Part shown: positions 34,620 to 46,143 of the stretch, one piece after another
Layout of the letters: each line of letters opens with the position of its first letter
How positions within the stretch are numbered: the first letter of the stretch is position 1
NCBI GenBank assembly: GCA_014529385.2
Contig: CM043956.1
Span: 92,212,721-92,276,720, forward strand
Length of the DNA stretch: 64,000 nucleotides
From: Adiantum capillus-veneris
Taxonomy: Eukaryota > Streptophyta > Polypodiopsida > Polypodiales > Pteridaceae
Direction: 5' to 3'
Notes under the pieces: generated by a model
The model's input: only the letters and a program-made list of their open reading frames with translations
What the model was told of the DNA's origin: nothing
The model's database searches: none
Made by a program: the position numbers and the translations under genes

Positions 34620-35834
34620 GGGAAACCCCAGCTTGAAGAGGCAGCAAGGACACTTGTCAAGTACCTCCTCATGTTGCCCTCATGGTGTGCCTGAAGCCTA
34701 TTGGTTGGCCACCCAAGGGTTCCAATGATAATTTAGGATATTTAATTAATTGATTTTGCATTTATCAAGTCCTCTCTCTCAAAGGGGAAAGGGGGACACT
34801 TGTCCCAAGGCTATCCCTGTTACTTGTAATGGCTTCTGCTTGTGATTGGCTAGGCCTGGAGGGGTCCAATGAGCTTCAAGCATGAGCTACAAGGGGGGGT
34901 CGACCCAAGCAAGCTAGGGGGGTGCTTAGGGGGTATGCTCACCCACACACACTCACAAGCACTCTCATGGTGTACTATGCAAAGTGCAAGAGCTCCCTCT
35001 CCTTCTCCAAGCAAGTAGAGGTTGAGAGCCTACACCAACACTCTTGGCTATGGAGTGCAAATCCAACCAAGAGCCATGCTTCAATGCTTAAGCTTGCCAT
35101 CTCCTTCTTCTTCATTACTATGCTATTATGTATGCTAGCAACAAGAGTATGATAAGTGAGGAACTAATTCTTTCTCCTACGAAATGTTTCTTCTTCCTCT
35201 TGCCTACCCTCATTCCCTGCTAGCTCTCTCCACCTTCGAAGGTTTTTGAGGTCTTGGGACTGAGGCTTGGGATAGTTAATGCTTTCTACAAGTGCATGTT
35301 ATGCTTATTGCAAGAAGGCTAATGGTTTATTGCAAGTAGATTAATTACTGTAGATTAATTGTATTGCAAGGTAGATTAATTATTGCTTTAAGCACAAGTT
35401 GATGCATAAAAGTATACATCTTCATGCACTCAAATGATTTAGGGAACACAAAGATTAATGATGTTCACAAGTTCTTGATTGTTTTCAAGCTAAGATTGAT
35501 TGTTGAAATTATGCAAAAGCTTGGTGTGTGAACCTTCCATCTCCATATTGCCAAGGAGGTCTCAAGGAACACAAAGATTGTATTGTACCAAGTCTCTCTT
35601 AATGAGAGAATCTATAATACAAATGCCTTTTGGAGGGGGGACCGGCTCCACATAAATCCGGTCCTCAAATGTTGTCATATTCTCTACACTCTCTCTCTTG
35701 TAAAAGTATTGTTCATGCCTAGTTAATTAAGTGTTATGATAGAGTTGCTACTACCAATTAAGTTCACCCTCTATGCTCTCAAAATTGCTCACTCTAAATT
35801 CCGCTATTCTCTAAGTTCATAGGCCATTCCCATT

Positions 35835-36091
<257 letters not shown>

Positions 36092-36177
36092 ATCCACCTC
36101 TCAAGCCCAAACCACTGACAATGGACTTGGTGTAGACCATGGAAGAGTTCACTCACCTAAAAATACGAGTAGAAGTG

Positions 36178-36195
36178 CCCCCCCCCCCCCCCCCC
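36178..36195. repeat. Poly-C (18) run
   Basis: Within the internal region about 85 bp from the 3' LTR. Too far from the LTR to be the polypurine tract itself. Confidence 0.95.
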
Positions 36196-36350
36196 TTTTG
36201 ATAATAACATAGGTGTGTGTGCACTTGCCTCAAAGTGAGACAACAAGAACCCAGAACCAAACAAAAATGGGAGGTCTCACCACTGATGTGTGGCAGTCTC
36301 TATAACATGTACAATTTATTGGCAATGACTAACATAAAGACAAACTGAAA

Positions 36351-37260
36351 CTACAGGACATCACTATCTACGAGAAGCATTGATGCTTCTTCATCACCAT
36401 CAACCACATTGAGCTGTCCTTTGTTCTTCTTAAACATCGATTTGAAGGATGGTTGGTCTTTCCATGGTGAATACATGGATTTTTGTTGAAACAGTCCTTG
36501 GTTTGATGATTGCAGCGGCCACAGATTGCACAAGGTCTAGTGTTGGCAGTAGGTCTGGTTGAAGTTGCAGTCAAAGTGTAACCACTAGCTACATATGTAG
36601 TGGGAATTATGGTAGAATTAATGGCATGATAGTCGTTTCTCTTCTTTCTACAATGAATTAACAATACTATCCAAAGAAGGTAGCGGCTTCTTCTCCTTTA
36701 AAATAGTTACAATCTGACAAAATTTTGCAAGTAGGCTATTAAGGAAAACAACTATAAGATCTTTATCTGGCACAGGGGCCTCCGCATAAATTAACTGAAT
36801 GCAAATGCTCTTCAATCTTTTAGCTAAAGTGGCAATGTTTTCATCATCACGCATGGTAACAGAATATAACTCCATTTAAAGGCTCATTTTGGAGTATTTG
36901 GCTTTGGGGTTGAAAACTTTCTCTAATTCCATCCAAGCATCGTTTGAAGACTGAATGTCATCCAAATACTGAGTAAAGTCATCTTCAAGAGATGTGAGAA
37001 AAATAACTAATGCTTGCTAGTCCTTGCATTGTTGCTCGATAGATAATGCTCCAGTAACTGCTGCAGGCAGCCGATGTGCCTTCTTCGTCCGTTGAAAGGA
37101 GCTTGAGCACGCTCCAGAGATTGTTTCGCATCAGATAGCCCTTCAGTTTGATTTGACAAGTATGAGAGCCGGATCCATTAAACTTATCAACTTTTGATGC
37201 CCTATTGAAGCCTTCAAGAAGCCTGGTAATGAGGTTGTGTTGTTGGTTATTGCACTGGCT
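36351..37260 (-). pseudogene. Gag of the nested element, with two zinc knuckles
   Basis: From the right on the minus strand: KVDKFNGSGSHT and KLKGYLMRNNLWSVL near 37200 (copia gag N-domain). Then MRDDENIATLAKRLKSICIQ and VFLNSLLAKFCQIV near 36840-36720. Last is CAICGRCNHQTKDC, an intact CX2CX4HX4C knuckle, followed by CIHHGKTNHPSNRC, whose second Cys is His. Several frameshifts separate the parts, so it is inactive now. Coding ends near 36351 with no pol downstream. Confidence 0.8.
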
Positions 37261-37896
37261 TCACCTTTGTACTTATATGCTAAGAGGTTGTCTTCGTCTC
37301 CAATTATCTTTGCATGCACCTTAGAGGGCGTTTTGAGATGATGATCTCTTGTTTAGAAGCATACAAGATTTGGCTTATGCAAGATCAAGAAATTTGCCTT
37401 GCACTGTGTTTGAGAGACTTTGTTAAAAGCACTACAGCACAAGCAAAAGCTCTAACTGCACCACCTTTTGCCAAGCAACACCGCCATTCAACTTTCATCA
37501 ACACATGCAGAGCATTGTGATATGCTCTCAAAAGAAATCCCCAAAACACAACATTTTAAAACGCCTTGTAAAATTGTCCACATCTACCTACATGGTGGAA
37601 ACACAGTGTTTTGATAGGGGATGCCGTCACTTCCAAAACTGCCAACAAACATTAGCGTTTTGAGATGTCTTTTCAAAGAGGCGTTTTGGACTTCAAGTCG
37701 TAGAACTTCTTGTCTTATAGTGTCGGCATTTTGAAACGCTATGCAAAATTTCCTTTACGCCAACCACCAACAAGCCCTGTGCCACCAAGTTGGGATGCTA
37801 CCACAGCTGCCAAAGAGCACCTAGGTCTGCAGCAATCACCGACGACATTTTTCTCTTGTGTTTTGAGAGGTTATGATCGCCACACCTACGGTCTTG

Positions 37897-37908
37897 GCTC
37901 TGATACCA
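37897..37908 (-). other. Primer binding site of nested element
   Basis: The minus strand reads TGGTATCAGAGC, two bases from the LTR terminus at 37911. Confidence 0.9.
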
Positions 37909-37910
37909 TG

Positions 37911-38284
<374 letters not shown>

Positions 38285-38289
38285 AAGAA
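38285..38289. other. Target-site duplication AAGAA, right copy
   Basis: Matches 33827-33831. Confidence 0.8.
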
Positions 38290-38731
38290 CATGTTCCATC
38301 ATGTAAGCCCACATTGGGTAATTGTCCCCATCCACTTTATCCTTAGCAACAAACATCTTGAACACATCTGGGTTTTGTCGGCCATGACGAGTGTCTGCAC
38401 CTAACATGAAAACTGTCTGAAAAGAGGAGAAATGAAGCGAGACCAATACATGCTATATAGAACAACCTGTAGAAGACTGTAAGGGACCTGTTATGTAGGA
38501 AATGGCACTGATAAAATTTTTGCACAAATTGACAAAATTGCATGCGCAGTACAACTTGTAGTGAAAACGGAGGTCGAAATGATCCCAAATAGAAATTTTG
38601 AGCAGATCGAGTTCTGTGAGCTTACCCAAGTATTTGTCAACCCGCTGATGCTCACCAAAGCTACAAAATTGTGAGAAAGTGAGCGAGCGCGTGCCGACGA
38701 CACTGACGACTATGCTTGGAGGATGCAATCT
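38285..38731 (-). pseudogene. Leader and gag N-terminus of the split host copia
   Basis: On the minus strand an ATG at 38385 is followed, after one frameshift, by FVAKDKVDGDNYPMWAYMME, the N-terminal copia gag signature (DGxNYxxW). This reaches the AAGAA duplication and continues in frame at 33826. The leader from 38731 to 38386 has no clear coding role. Confidence 0.8.
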
Positions 38732-38743
38732 GCTATGATATCA
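38732..38743 (-). other. Degenerate primer binding site of host copia
   Basis: Minus strand TGATATCATAGC, two mismatches from TGGTATCAGAGC, two bases (AT) from the LTR end. Confidence 0.7.
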
Positions 38744-38745
38744 AT

Positions 38746-38840
38746 TGTTGAAAATAGGACTGCACGGAAACACACACAGCTTAGAGAAGACGAAGAAGAT
38801 CAAGGCACACAATAGAGAGTAGTATTGCTTAGTGCACAAT
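38746..38840 (-). mobile_element. Partial 5' LTR of host copia
   Basis: TGTTGAAAATAGG...GCACAAT matches the inner part of the LTRs at 14381 and 31109 (complement). It is cut at 38840 where another LTR family begins. Confidence 0.75.
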
Positions 38841-38908
38841 GAGAGCGTTTTCTACTAGCGTCTCCTATGTGTGCGACTTCACTCTCTCTGTAGCGTTTTC
38901 GATCCACC

Positions 38909-38953
<45 letters not shown>

Positions 38954-39170
38954 TAGCGCTTCCACTCCCTTACGATGTGCACACCCTCTTGGTGTGGCAA
39001 TGCTTGTGGTGAGTTCTCGTGCCCGTTCGATGGTTGGTACGTGCTAGGAGCTTGAGTATGAGGAGATACATCGCCGTAGATTCGAGATCTATTGGCTGCA
39101 TGGTCCCAAGAGGAGGTTTGTTCATGCTTGCAGACAAGTTCATCACCCGATTCACCCTTTTCCACTGCAA
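38841..39170 (+). mobile_element. LTR fragment of the 13.2-13.9 kb family
   Basis: Matches 13235-13328 and 13707-13905 (for example GCAGACAAGTTCATCACCCG). A simple (CT)n at 38911-38950 sits where the other copy has the SINE and large microsatellites. No primer site follows. Confidence 0.75.
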
Positions 39171-39310
39171 GCATCATGGAGTGAAGCCTCACCATATACA
39201 TCATCACCTTAAGTGGAAAGTAAGCATATGTTGCCACATGACATATCCCATGACTCATGCCACATTGGCATCCTAGTACACTAGAGAAGGTACACATGAA
39301 CAAGGTACAA
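39171..39310. repeat. Dispersed repeat, copy 2 (see 12540-12670)
   Basis: Shares ordered phrases ATCATGGAGTGAAGCCTCACC-like, CATGACTCATGCCACATTGG and ACTAGAGAAGGT. Confidence 0.7.
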
Positions 39311-39574
39311 TCATAGAACAAAACCCACAAATCCCAATATTGAAAATAAAAAAATAATGCAATGGCTAACAATAGATCACCTACGTGGACACAAAAAACA
39401 TATGTGACTTCTAATGCCAGTGAAGACAAAAGCATATTTGGGCTACACGTGCATGGGAATTATCTTGGTCAACAAAAGATGTGGATGCAATAATGCCTCT
39501 ATATGCCTACATGCATGTGGGGGTGGGTAGCAACATGTTGGAATCATTGCTTGCAATAGCAATATACTTGGTAT

Positions 39575-39700
39575 CCTCCCCCTCTTCCCTCTTGAATAAC
39601 AAGTCTTGAGTTCAACTCTCCGCGTCGGCTAGATCTTTAAGGTGTCTTGGGATAGTTTCGTACGACGTTAAAACAATTTTCTTCTTCTTCTTCTTCTACT
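39575..39700 (+). mobile_element. tRNA-derived SINE, copy 2
   Basis: CCCTCTTGAATAACAAGTCT (39588-39607), GAGTTCAACTCTCC and GGATAGTTTCGTACGACG match the SINE at 13458-13610, again ending in (TTC)n. The A box region is degenerate. Confidence 0.65.
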
Positions 39701-39994
39701 GTGCGAAATTGCCTAAAATATGATCTTCTAACTCACAAGACGAATGGAGTCCATTATTTAAAACGGACAATCAATGTACTAATTCCTCAGCTTATGTTTT
39801 AACCATAAGAGGAGGGGCGGGGGGCGGAGGGGGGGCGGGTGCGCTTGTGAATTATATTAGAAGGATAAAAGTTACATCATATGACCGGATGCAAAACAAG
39901 GCATGACTGTGTTCAAAAAGCAGCTTGACATACAGACTAAACAGACAGATCGCCACTGCAACTAGTTACAAGGCTACGTTCATATACATAGTAT

Positions 39995-40280
39995 TCAGCT
40001 TCTATGAAGATCATTCAGAACATTTTGGATATGCTGGAGCAGCCTGTTCCTGTTGTTGTATTGCCTGAGAAGCTTATCACATTCATTTCTGCACTCATCT
40101 ATCGTCCTTTGAAGGTGAGTATATGACCCATATAGCAACACCTCTTGTTGCTTGTTAATATTTGAACTGTTGTAAAATCCCATACAGTCGGTCAGCACCT
40201 TGTAGCTGGCTTGATAGAGGCGACACTGGTCCAGCTTCAGTTGAGTAGCCTGCTTCAGTTGATACCTTTTTTGTTGATAC
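39995..40280 (-). CDS. Possible terminal exon of an unrecognised gene
   Basis: The minus strand has an open frame of about 90 codons ending in a stop at 39995-39997. It has coding-like composition: LKLDQCRLYQASYKVLTDC, GSYTHLQRTIDECRNECDKL and NRNRLLQHIQNVLNDLHRS. The helical, Leu- and Gln-rich heptad-like pattern suggests a coiled coil. The frame extends upstream of the first Met through a repeated KRYQ phrase with a pyrimidine-rich stretch before it, which may be a splice acceptor near 40275. No matching upstream exon was identified in 40.3-41.1 kb. I do not recognise the family. It may be a truncated pseudogene. Confidence 0.35.
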
Positions 40281-40651
40281 CTTTTTTGATTGAACAGGAA
40301 AAGAAAAGGGAGTTACAAGGGCGCAGATGGCAAGCGTGAGGCGAGTACGGACGGAGGAGGATGTGAAGGAGAGAGATGCCGTGCGTCAGCAGCTGCGCAT
40401 ACGCAGAGAGATTTTTGCTGGCAGGTGATCAGAGTGACCCTTTTGGTGTCCGCCGCGATCGTGCATGGGAGGGCAGGCCTGGTCTTCTTCTCTCTCAGCC
40501 TATCTCGTGCTCGTCTGCAGACTCGGAGAGGGGAGACTGAGAATCTCTCTCTGTGTCTCTCTCTCTCTCTCTCTTCTCTCAAGAAGCAATGGAGACTGTA
40601 CATCTTCGGCTTGATAAGGGTCTCTCGCTGCTTTTTCTGCGCAGGGAATGG

Positions 40652-40692
<41 letters not shown>

Positions 40693-40800
40693 CGGTGCGA
40701 GATGCTGGAGATATTTTGTTTGCATGGGTCGAAGGGGTAGGTGCATGAGCTAGGGGCGGGGCTATTTGCAAGACGTGAGGGAGCCGGCATTGCCAGAGCA

Positions 40801-40832
40801 AGGAGGGAGGGAGGGAGGGAGGGAGGGAGGGA
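40801..40832. repeat. (GGGA)n microsatellite
   Basis: About seven GGGA/GGAG units. Confidence 0.95.
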
Positions 40833-41323
40833 ATTCTGCAGGAGATTGATTGCACTGAGGTGGTCTCGCTGAATGGGGGAATGGCCACAGTTGATACAAT
40901 GAATTAAGCTCCGTCTGTTTCCTCTTACGAGCAAGGGTATAGGAAGGCAAGGTGCAACATGATTCATTAGCAGCAGGAAATGGTAGGAGCGGCAACACAA
41001 GGGGAGAGACGAGTTTGCTTTGCAAAGGGGGTGAGGGTAGGGCGAATCTGGAGAGATTCGCGTTATTGAAAGTGGAATGGACCGAATAGAAGAGCAATTG
41101 TGAACATGGAATAATTTAGTGAAATGTGATAGTATCGTCTCTACAACAGCTTTGTAGGTCAGGAATTAAAGAAATGGCCATGCATAGAGCCAATGTAATA
41201 TGTCAATGGTGATCTTGAACATGTTGAGTACATAGTGACTATGAATATATCATTGAGCACTCCTTATGGCTAGGAGGTGAGTTCTTGGCAGCTACTATTG
41301 ATATCAAAGCAACCACATCTCCA

Positions 41324-41324
<1 letters not shown>

Positions 41325-41370
<46 letters not shown>
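41325..41370. repeat. (CA)n microsatellite
   Basis: About 23 CA units. Confidence 0.97.
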
Positions 41371-41374
<4 letters not shown>

Positions 41375-41960
41375 AGACATCATCGCCAATATCCCGATGC
41401 TTTTGTTCGCATCATGGATCGCGGACTAGTAAATCAGCCCCTTCTCACACGTGAAAAGTAGTACACATGAGATTAAAAAATGCACAAGACAAATATGTTA
41501 TAAATTATGAAGGACTAACTAAGTGTTTCTTCTCTTTCCTTGGGATTATCATAGTTAAGAATCTTCCAAATTGACACCCCCCGTTTGAGTAACCACACTA
41601 AACTCAATTTCACAACCAAAAGAAAAAAAAAAGGGTACAAATCACTTCAAATCAAAGTTTTCCACTAAAGTACATCTTTTAGAAGAACTAGTACGGCCGA
41701 CCGCTTTCGGCGGCCTCTCTCTCTCTCCCCCTCTCTCCCTCTTTATATTGTGCGAATGGAATTTGTTTAGTTTTGGACTTTAGCCTTCAGGATGTAGATT
41801 GCGACACGTGTAAAGGGTTCCCCCTTCCGCCATATTATGGTAATAGATGCTTAGACACTATTATTACATGCTCATGCACGTACTACAACGATGTAGGAGA
41901 ACATTGAGTGGATATTGTTGACCTCATGTCCTTGTTGTTCAAAAGAGTTGTTGAGCTCAG

Positions 41961-42251
41961 ATGTTGTACAAGGTAACTCAAAGTAGAGAGCCCTTAAAAT
42001 TAGCTAATACACATTATTGTGGTGTAGGAGATGATGAGATCAATTGCTTGAATGTTGTTACCTTTACATCACCATCCAAAGTCTATGATGTATATGGTTG
42101 GCAGTACAATAAGGTAATGTTTTGTAACGAGGGAGAGTCTCCCTGGGTATGGTATTGAAAGTCATGTAATAGGGGATGGCCCCGATGTAATTTTGTCTTC
42201 TGTGTTCTTTTGTTAATATAAAGTGCACTGCTTTGTTGGGAAAAAAAAAAG
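41961..42251 (+). other. Possible retroposed 3' end with A-tail
   Basis: A 65-codon frame ends at 42158. A stretch resembling a 3' UTR (TGTTCTTTTGTTAATATAAAG) and a run of ten A follow at 42241-42250. It looks like the end of a LINE or processed transcript; no target duplication was verified and no domain recognised. Confidence 0.3.
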
Positions 42252-42525
42252 ACTTGACCCTTGTTTTATTCCATGTCACTGTGGAGTCCCTTCAACTAAG
42301 ATTAGATAAGGTTAGTGCATCCGTCATTTAATGCTCTGATAATCCTAGGAGTAATGATAGTGCAGATGTTTTGTGGATAAATGACACCACCATAGGGATT
42401 CAAAGGACTTAATATTGATAAAAGATTTTGATGAAGGCCGTTTGTTTTTGCATTTTAATCAGAAATGTGTCTACGATTCAAAGAAATGCATTGTTTAGGC
42501 AAAATCTGCAAGGATACCAACAAGG

Positions 42526-42549
42526 GTGTGTGTGTGTGTGTGTGTGTGT
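42526..42549. repeat. (GT)n microsatellite
   Basis: About 12 GT units. Confidence 0.95.
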
Positions 42550-43690
42550 AGGCGAGCATGCCAAGAGACACTACGATCACAACCTGCGCGCGCAAAGATG
42601 AAGAACAACATTCATGACAGGCGGACGATCGAGCAAGGATGGGTAGCGACAAAAGTAATCATTTCTTTTTTAAATATTAGAGGTGTGGCTCCACTGAGCA
42701 ATGACGCGATTGTGCTAGGTTGGCTAGATGAAATGTACGCTTTCCAGTGGTGTTTAACAAGGGTTTGACTCCTAGGTCAGCGTGAGATTTGTTGCTTCAT
42801 TTATACTCTGGTGTTAGGAGATATATGAGGGGAGGAATCTGCTCAGAGTTCGGCTAATCAATAACATCCCACTCCTACTAAATCAGATTTTTACATCTCC
42901 AAACATTATTAATTGGCCCATTTACATCGAACCACAAATGGTTGAATAAGATTCATACTTTTGGTGAAAGCATGTGCATATAATAGAGTTAAGTCACTCT
43001 TACAGCCACCACATTCAACAAGTTAAGGTAATAAAGATTTTGCAATACCTTTCAATCTTTTTCTACAATTCTTTTTCCTATCTCTTCCATTAATATGTTA
43101 CATTGCTTTACCTTCCATAGCTATGTTACGTTGCATTTCTCAAACACACTAATCCGAAAGTAAATCTTTACTTTTCGTGCAAAAACACATTTCCATGAAC
43201 CAAACTGGTTGAATCCAGTTTGATTTCGTCCTACTAGCCTCTTTTGTGTCCCCTTTTACTATAGCTTCAAGAATTTTTGATTGCACATGGCACAAATTTT
43301 GCACGAAAATCTCATCTACAAATTTGGCACCCTCTTTTATCGCACATAACGATATGTACATAGACACACAAGTATAGAAACTAGTCTTGCTTGGTGGGCC
43401 TTGCTATATAACATCTATAGAATACACTAGGACATATGCAAATTGACATTTAGTATCTAGCACAGAAGGAAACAAGAGCATGACTAATTTGGCGAGGACA
43501 ACACTGCATGAAAGGGATATACATTTGAAATAATGTTTATGGGAGTAGACAAAGTTAAGTGCATCAATTATTCAAGATTATAAAGATAATTACAATTGAG
43601 ATTATATCCAAGCGAGGTTGTCTACTCATCTATCAAATGGTTGGTAGCATAGAAGGTGGATGTCGAGTGTGTTTTGCCTTTCTTCTTTTG
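42550..43690. other. No gene seen
   Basis: AT-rich. The minus frame at 43149-43367 has no recognised domain, though it could belong with the helicase-like remnant to its right. Confidence 0.4.
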
Positions 43691-43693
43691 TAG

Positions 43694-43900
43694 TTATTTG
43701 CGTTTTTCCTTTCTTCTTTTGTAGTTATTATGAGTACAATGAATGAGGACAACAATACATGTAACCTCACCTTCTTTGTTTTGTGCTATGGCATTGACAA
43801 CACATGTTGCACCGTTTGCCACACCGATTGTCAAGTTGGTGTTTGTAGCGATCATGCAGCACATGCCCATTGCAAGCAAATCTAGCTCGTCATTGAACTT
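43694..43900 (-). pseudogene. Pif1-like helicase C-terminal remnant
   Basis: Minus strand GMCCMIATNTNLTIGVANGATC resembles the segment near the end of Pif1-family helicases (consensus G-x-V-M-x-x-x-N-L-x-x-G-x-x-N-G-x-x-G), as found in Helitrons and in cellular genes. The Walker motifs are not nearby. It is a short relic; source uncertain. Confidence 0.4.
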
Positions 43901-44514
43901 AGGCTCTAGGAATCATTATTGAAGGACATTTATGTTACCCCACTTCGTCTTTATTTCAATTTTTGTAATGTCATTTTGATTTGTACAACTCCACTCCGAT
44001 AATTTGTACTCACTGAAGGAACCAAGCAAAAAAATCTAAAACAAGCAAATCGATAAAGCATCAATGAATTGCAATTTAAAATGAAGTGCTTCATTGACCT
44101 GAAATGTGGTACAAAGGTTTTCGGATTGTCCAAGCTACACGCCGATCTTTGGCTCCAGCTATAGAAAAGGAATGTGAATAGTTAAACATTTCATCTTGCA
44201 GTGAAGTGTCATAAATGGAAGATGCTAAGTAAACAGTGCACGGCATGCAGAAGTTCCATACAAAAGTATGGTGGAGAGTTGGCACTGTGGTCTCTCCAAA
44301 AGTTATAAGAAACGAAAGCCGTGCCCTGCCCCGTAGCGTTTATGTGTTGCGCCAGGCAAACGCGTAGTCATGAGGAGTTGGATGGAAATAACGAACCTTG
44401 CAGTGTAGTCCAACTAGAGTAATGTTTGTGATGCAATCCAAATGTCCAGTGCTGTGAGTATATGTTCTCTCTGCAGGACACAAAATACGCATTAGCATAA
44501 TACAGAGCATGCAA
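43901..44514. other. No gene seen
   Basis: Frames on the minus strand (43951-44133, 44091-44285) show no recognisable family. Confidence 0.4.
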
Positions 44515-44806
44515 GGAAATATAAGATGTCAGATTTCAATCAATGATCATCTGGCATAATCTGGAATCGATTCAACAGTAATAGACACGGGCATGAATCT
44601 CTCTCTCTCTCTCACACATGGCATCGGTCTGATCTAGTCCTGTTGAAATAGAAGATGTCAGATTTGAATCGATGATCAACTAGCAAAATCCTATGTATCC
44701 TCTCTGCCTGGAAAAGGTCTGTTCTAGTGGAAAAGGTCTATTCTAGTGCTATTTCAATCGATGGTCATTTGGCATACGAGTCAATAGTAACAGACACGGG
44801 CATGAA

Positions 44807-44868
<62 letters not shown>

Positions 44869-44938
44869 ATGGCACCGGTCTGTTCTAGTCCTACTAAAAT
44901 AAAAGATTTCACATTTGAATCGATGTTCGATTGGCGTA

Positions 44939-44980
<42 letters not shown>

Positions 44981-45047
44981 GGCACAGGTCTGATCTAGTG
45001 CTACTGAAGCAGAAGATATCAGATATGGATCGATGATTAGTTGGCAT

Positions 45048-45110
<63 letters not shown>

Positions 45111-45189
45111 GGCGAACTTGCTTCAGCGCGATACCATTTGCTTCATGATTATCATTGCCAACTTCTACCTCTTCTTCACCTCGACATGC

Positions 45190-45240
<51 letters not shown>
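44515..45240. repeat. Composite array: diverged ~75 bp unit plus (TC)n, about five units
   Basis: The phrase AGAAGATGTCAGATTTGAAT or variants recurs near 44523, 44650, 44755, 44905 and 45012. Each is followed by a GGCATA-type phrase, most then by a TC tract (44809-44865, 44941-44978, 45053-45108, 45195-45237), and CATGGCACCGGTCTG-type sequence. Long frames across it are artefacts of TC repeats. Confidence 0.85.
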
Positions 45241-45307
45241 TGGCGAACTTGCGCACCTGAAGCATTGCTGCTACGGAATTGGAACTGCTTGTTAGCGCTA
45301 TTCAGCA

Positions 45308-45398
45308 AAGCTCCGAAGTCCTTATGGCGAAACAGCAAGCTCCGAAGTCCTTATGGCGAAGAACCAGCACCTCTGTGGTTATGGCGAAGAACCAGCGA
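45308..45398. repeat. Short direct repeats
   Basis: AAGCTCCGAAGTCCTTATGG occurs twice about 34 bp apart and TTATGGCGAAGAACCAGC twice about 32 bp apart. Confidence 0.85.
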
Positions 45399-45399
45399 T

Positions 45400-46143
45400 T
45401 TGCGTCAGAGCGGAATTGACAAAAGCAACGCTTTATTCGATTGCTGGCCGATGTAGAGCTTGTCTGGCAGGCGCGCTACGTTTTTTTTTTAGGGAGCGCG
45501 TTTTTTTTACTTGAGAGCTTTTTTTTTTAATGCCACGTGGTGCATTGTGCGTTCAAATACAGGAAAGAGCACCTTTGGCTCACCAAGTAAACGTACGACT
45601 GGCTAGCAACATTGGTGACCCTAAAATTAAACTTTTTAAAAACATTCGGCTCACCTCATCAACATTATTATTGACTCAAATACAAAACGCGAAAACCTCT
45701 TTCTATTTGGTTGCTTTGGCCAATTTGGAGGACTTTTGTTCCAAAAATTGAAGGTGGAGTATTACATGCCATATTGTACTCCCACTTTCTCCATCTTTGC
45801 AAACGTTGAAAGAACAAAGTGAAGGATTATGTTGGCATTTTAAAACAGAAAAAATGAAAAGCTTGAGGACACTCTACAACGAGAAAACCTAGACACCAAA
45901 GAAGATTTCAATGTTTCAATGCTTGACATGCAATTAGATTCAAACATATGAGTAACTAGCTTCTTCACTAAGGAAGCCAAAAACTGAGACATGTATCCTC
46001 TTCTACTTCATGTGTTCTAGTTCATCTGATAGTGACTCAGATGATAAGGCTCGAAACAAGAAGAAAGATTCATGGACGAAAAAGCTGGAGGAGATATCCC
46101 ATTAGGGAAAATTTGGACTCTCGAAGAGGCCCCATTAAGGAGG
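45400..46143. other. No gene seen
   Basis: T-runs at 45481-45530, then AT-rich sequence. The plus strand at 46020-46080 has an acidic/Ser-rich coding-like phrase (SSDSDSDDKARNKKKDSWTKK) without extension. Confidence 0.4.

Larger units (their letters stand above)
33986..35834. other. 1.85 kb segment inserted within the 3' LTR microsatellite
   Basis: Separates the two LTR pieces; bordered by (GA)n on the left and (AC)n on the right. It holds a minisatellite and an AC tract but no recognisable protein, polypurine tract or primer site. TG...CA termini or TIRs were not found, so its class is unknown. Confidence 0.6.
40290..41960. other. No gene seen; GA- and TC-rich tracts
   Basis: Short TC tracts near 40541-40573 and 40651-40688, (GGGA)n at 40801-40832, (AC)n at 41325-41370. 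Long frames here (40313-40888 minus, 40290-40748 plus) are driven by low complexity and match no domain. Confidence 0.5.

Noticed and set aside
36178-36195. Poly-C as the polypurine tract of the nested element
   Set aside because: It is about 85 bp from the LTR; the sequence abutting the LTR (36092-36110) fits better.
40290-41097. Frames of 150-190 codons on both strands
   Set aside because: Driven by TC and GGGA tracts; overlapping on both strands with no domain resemblance.
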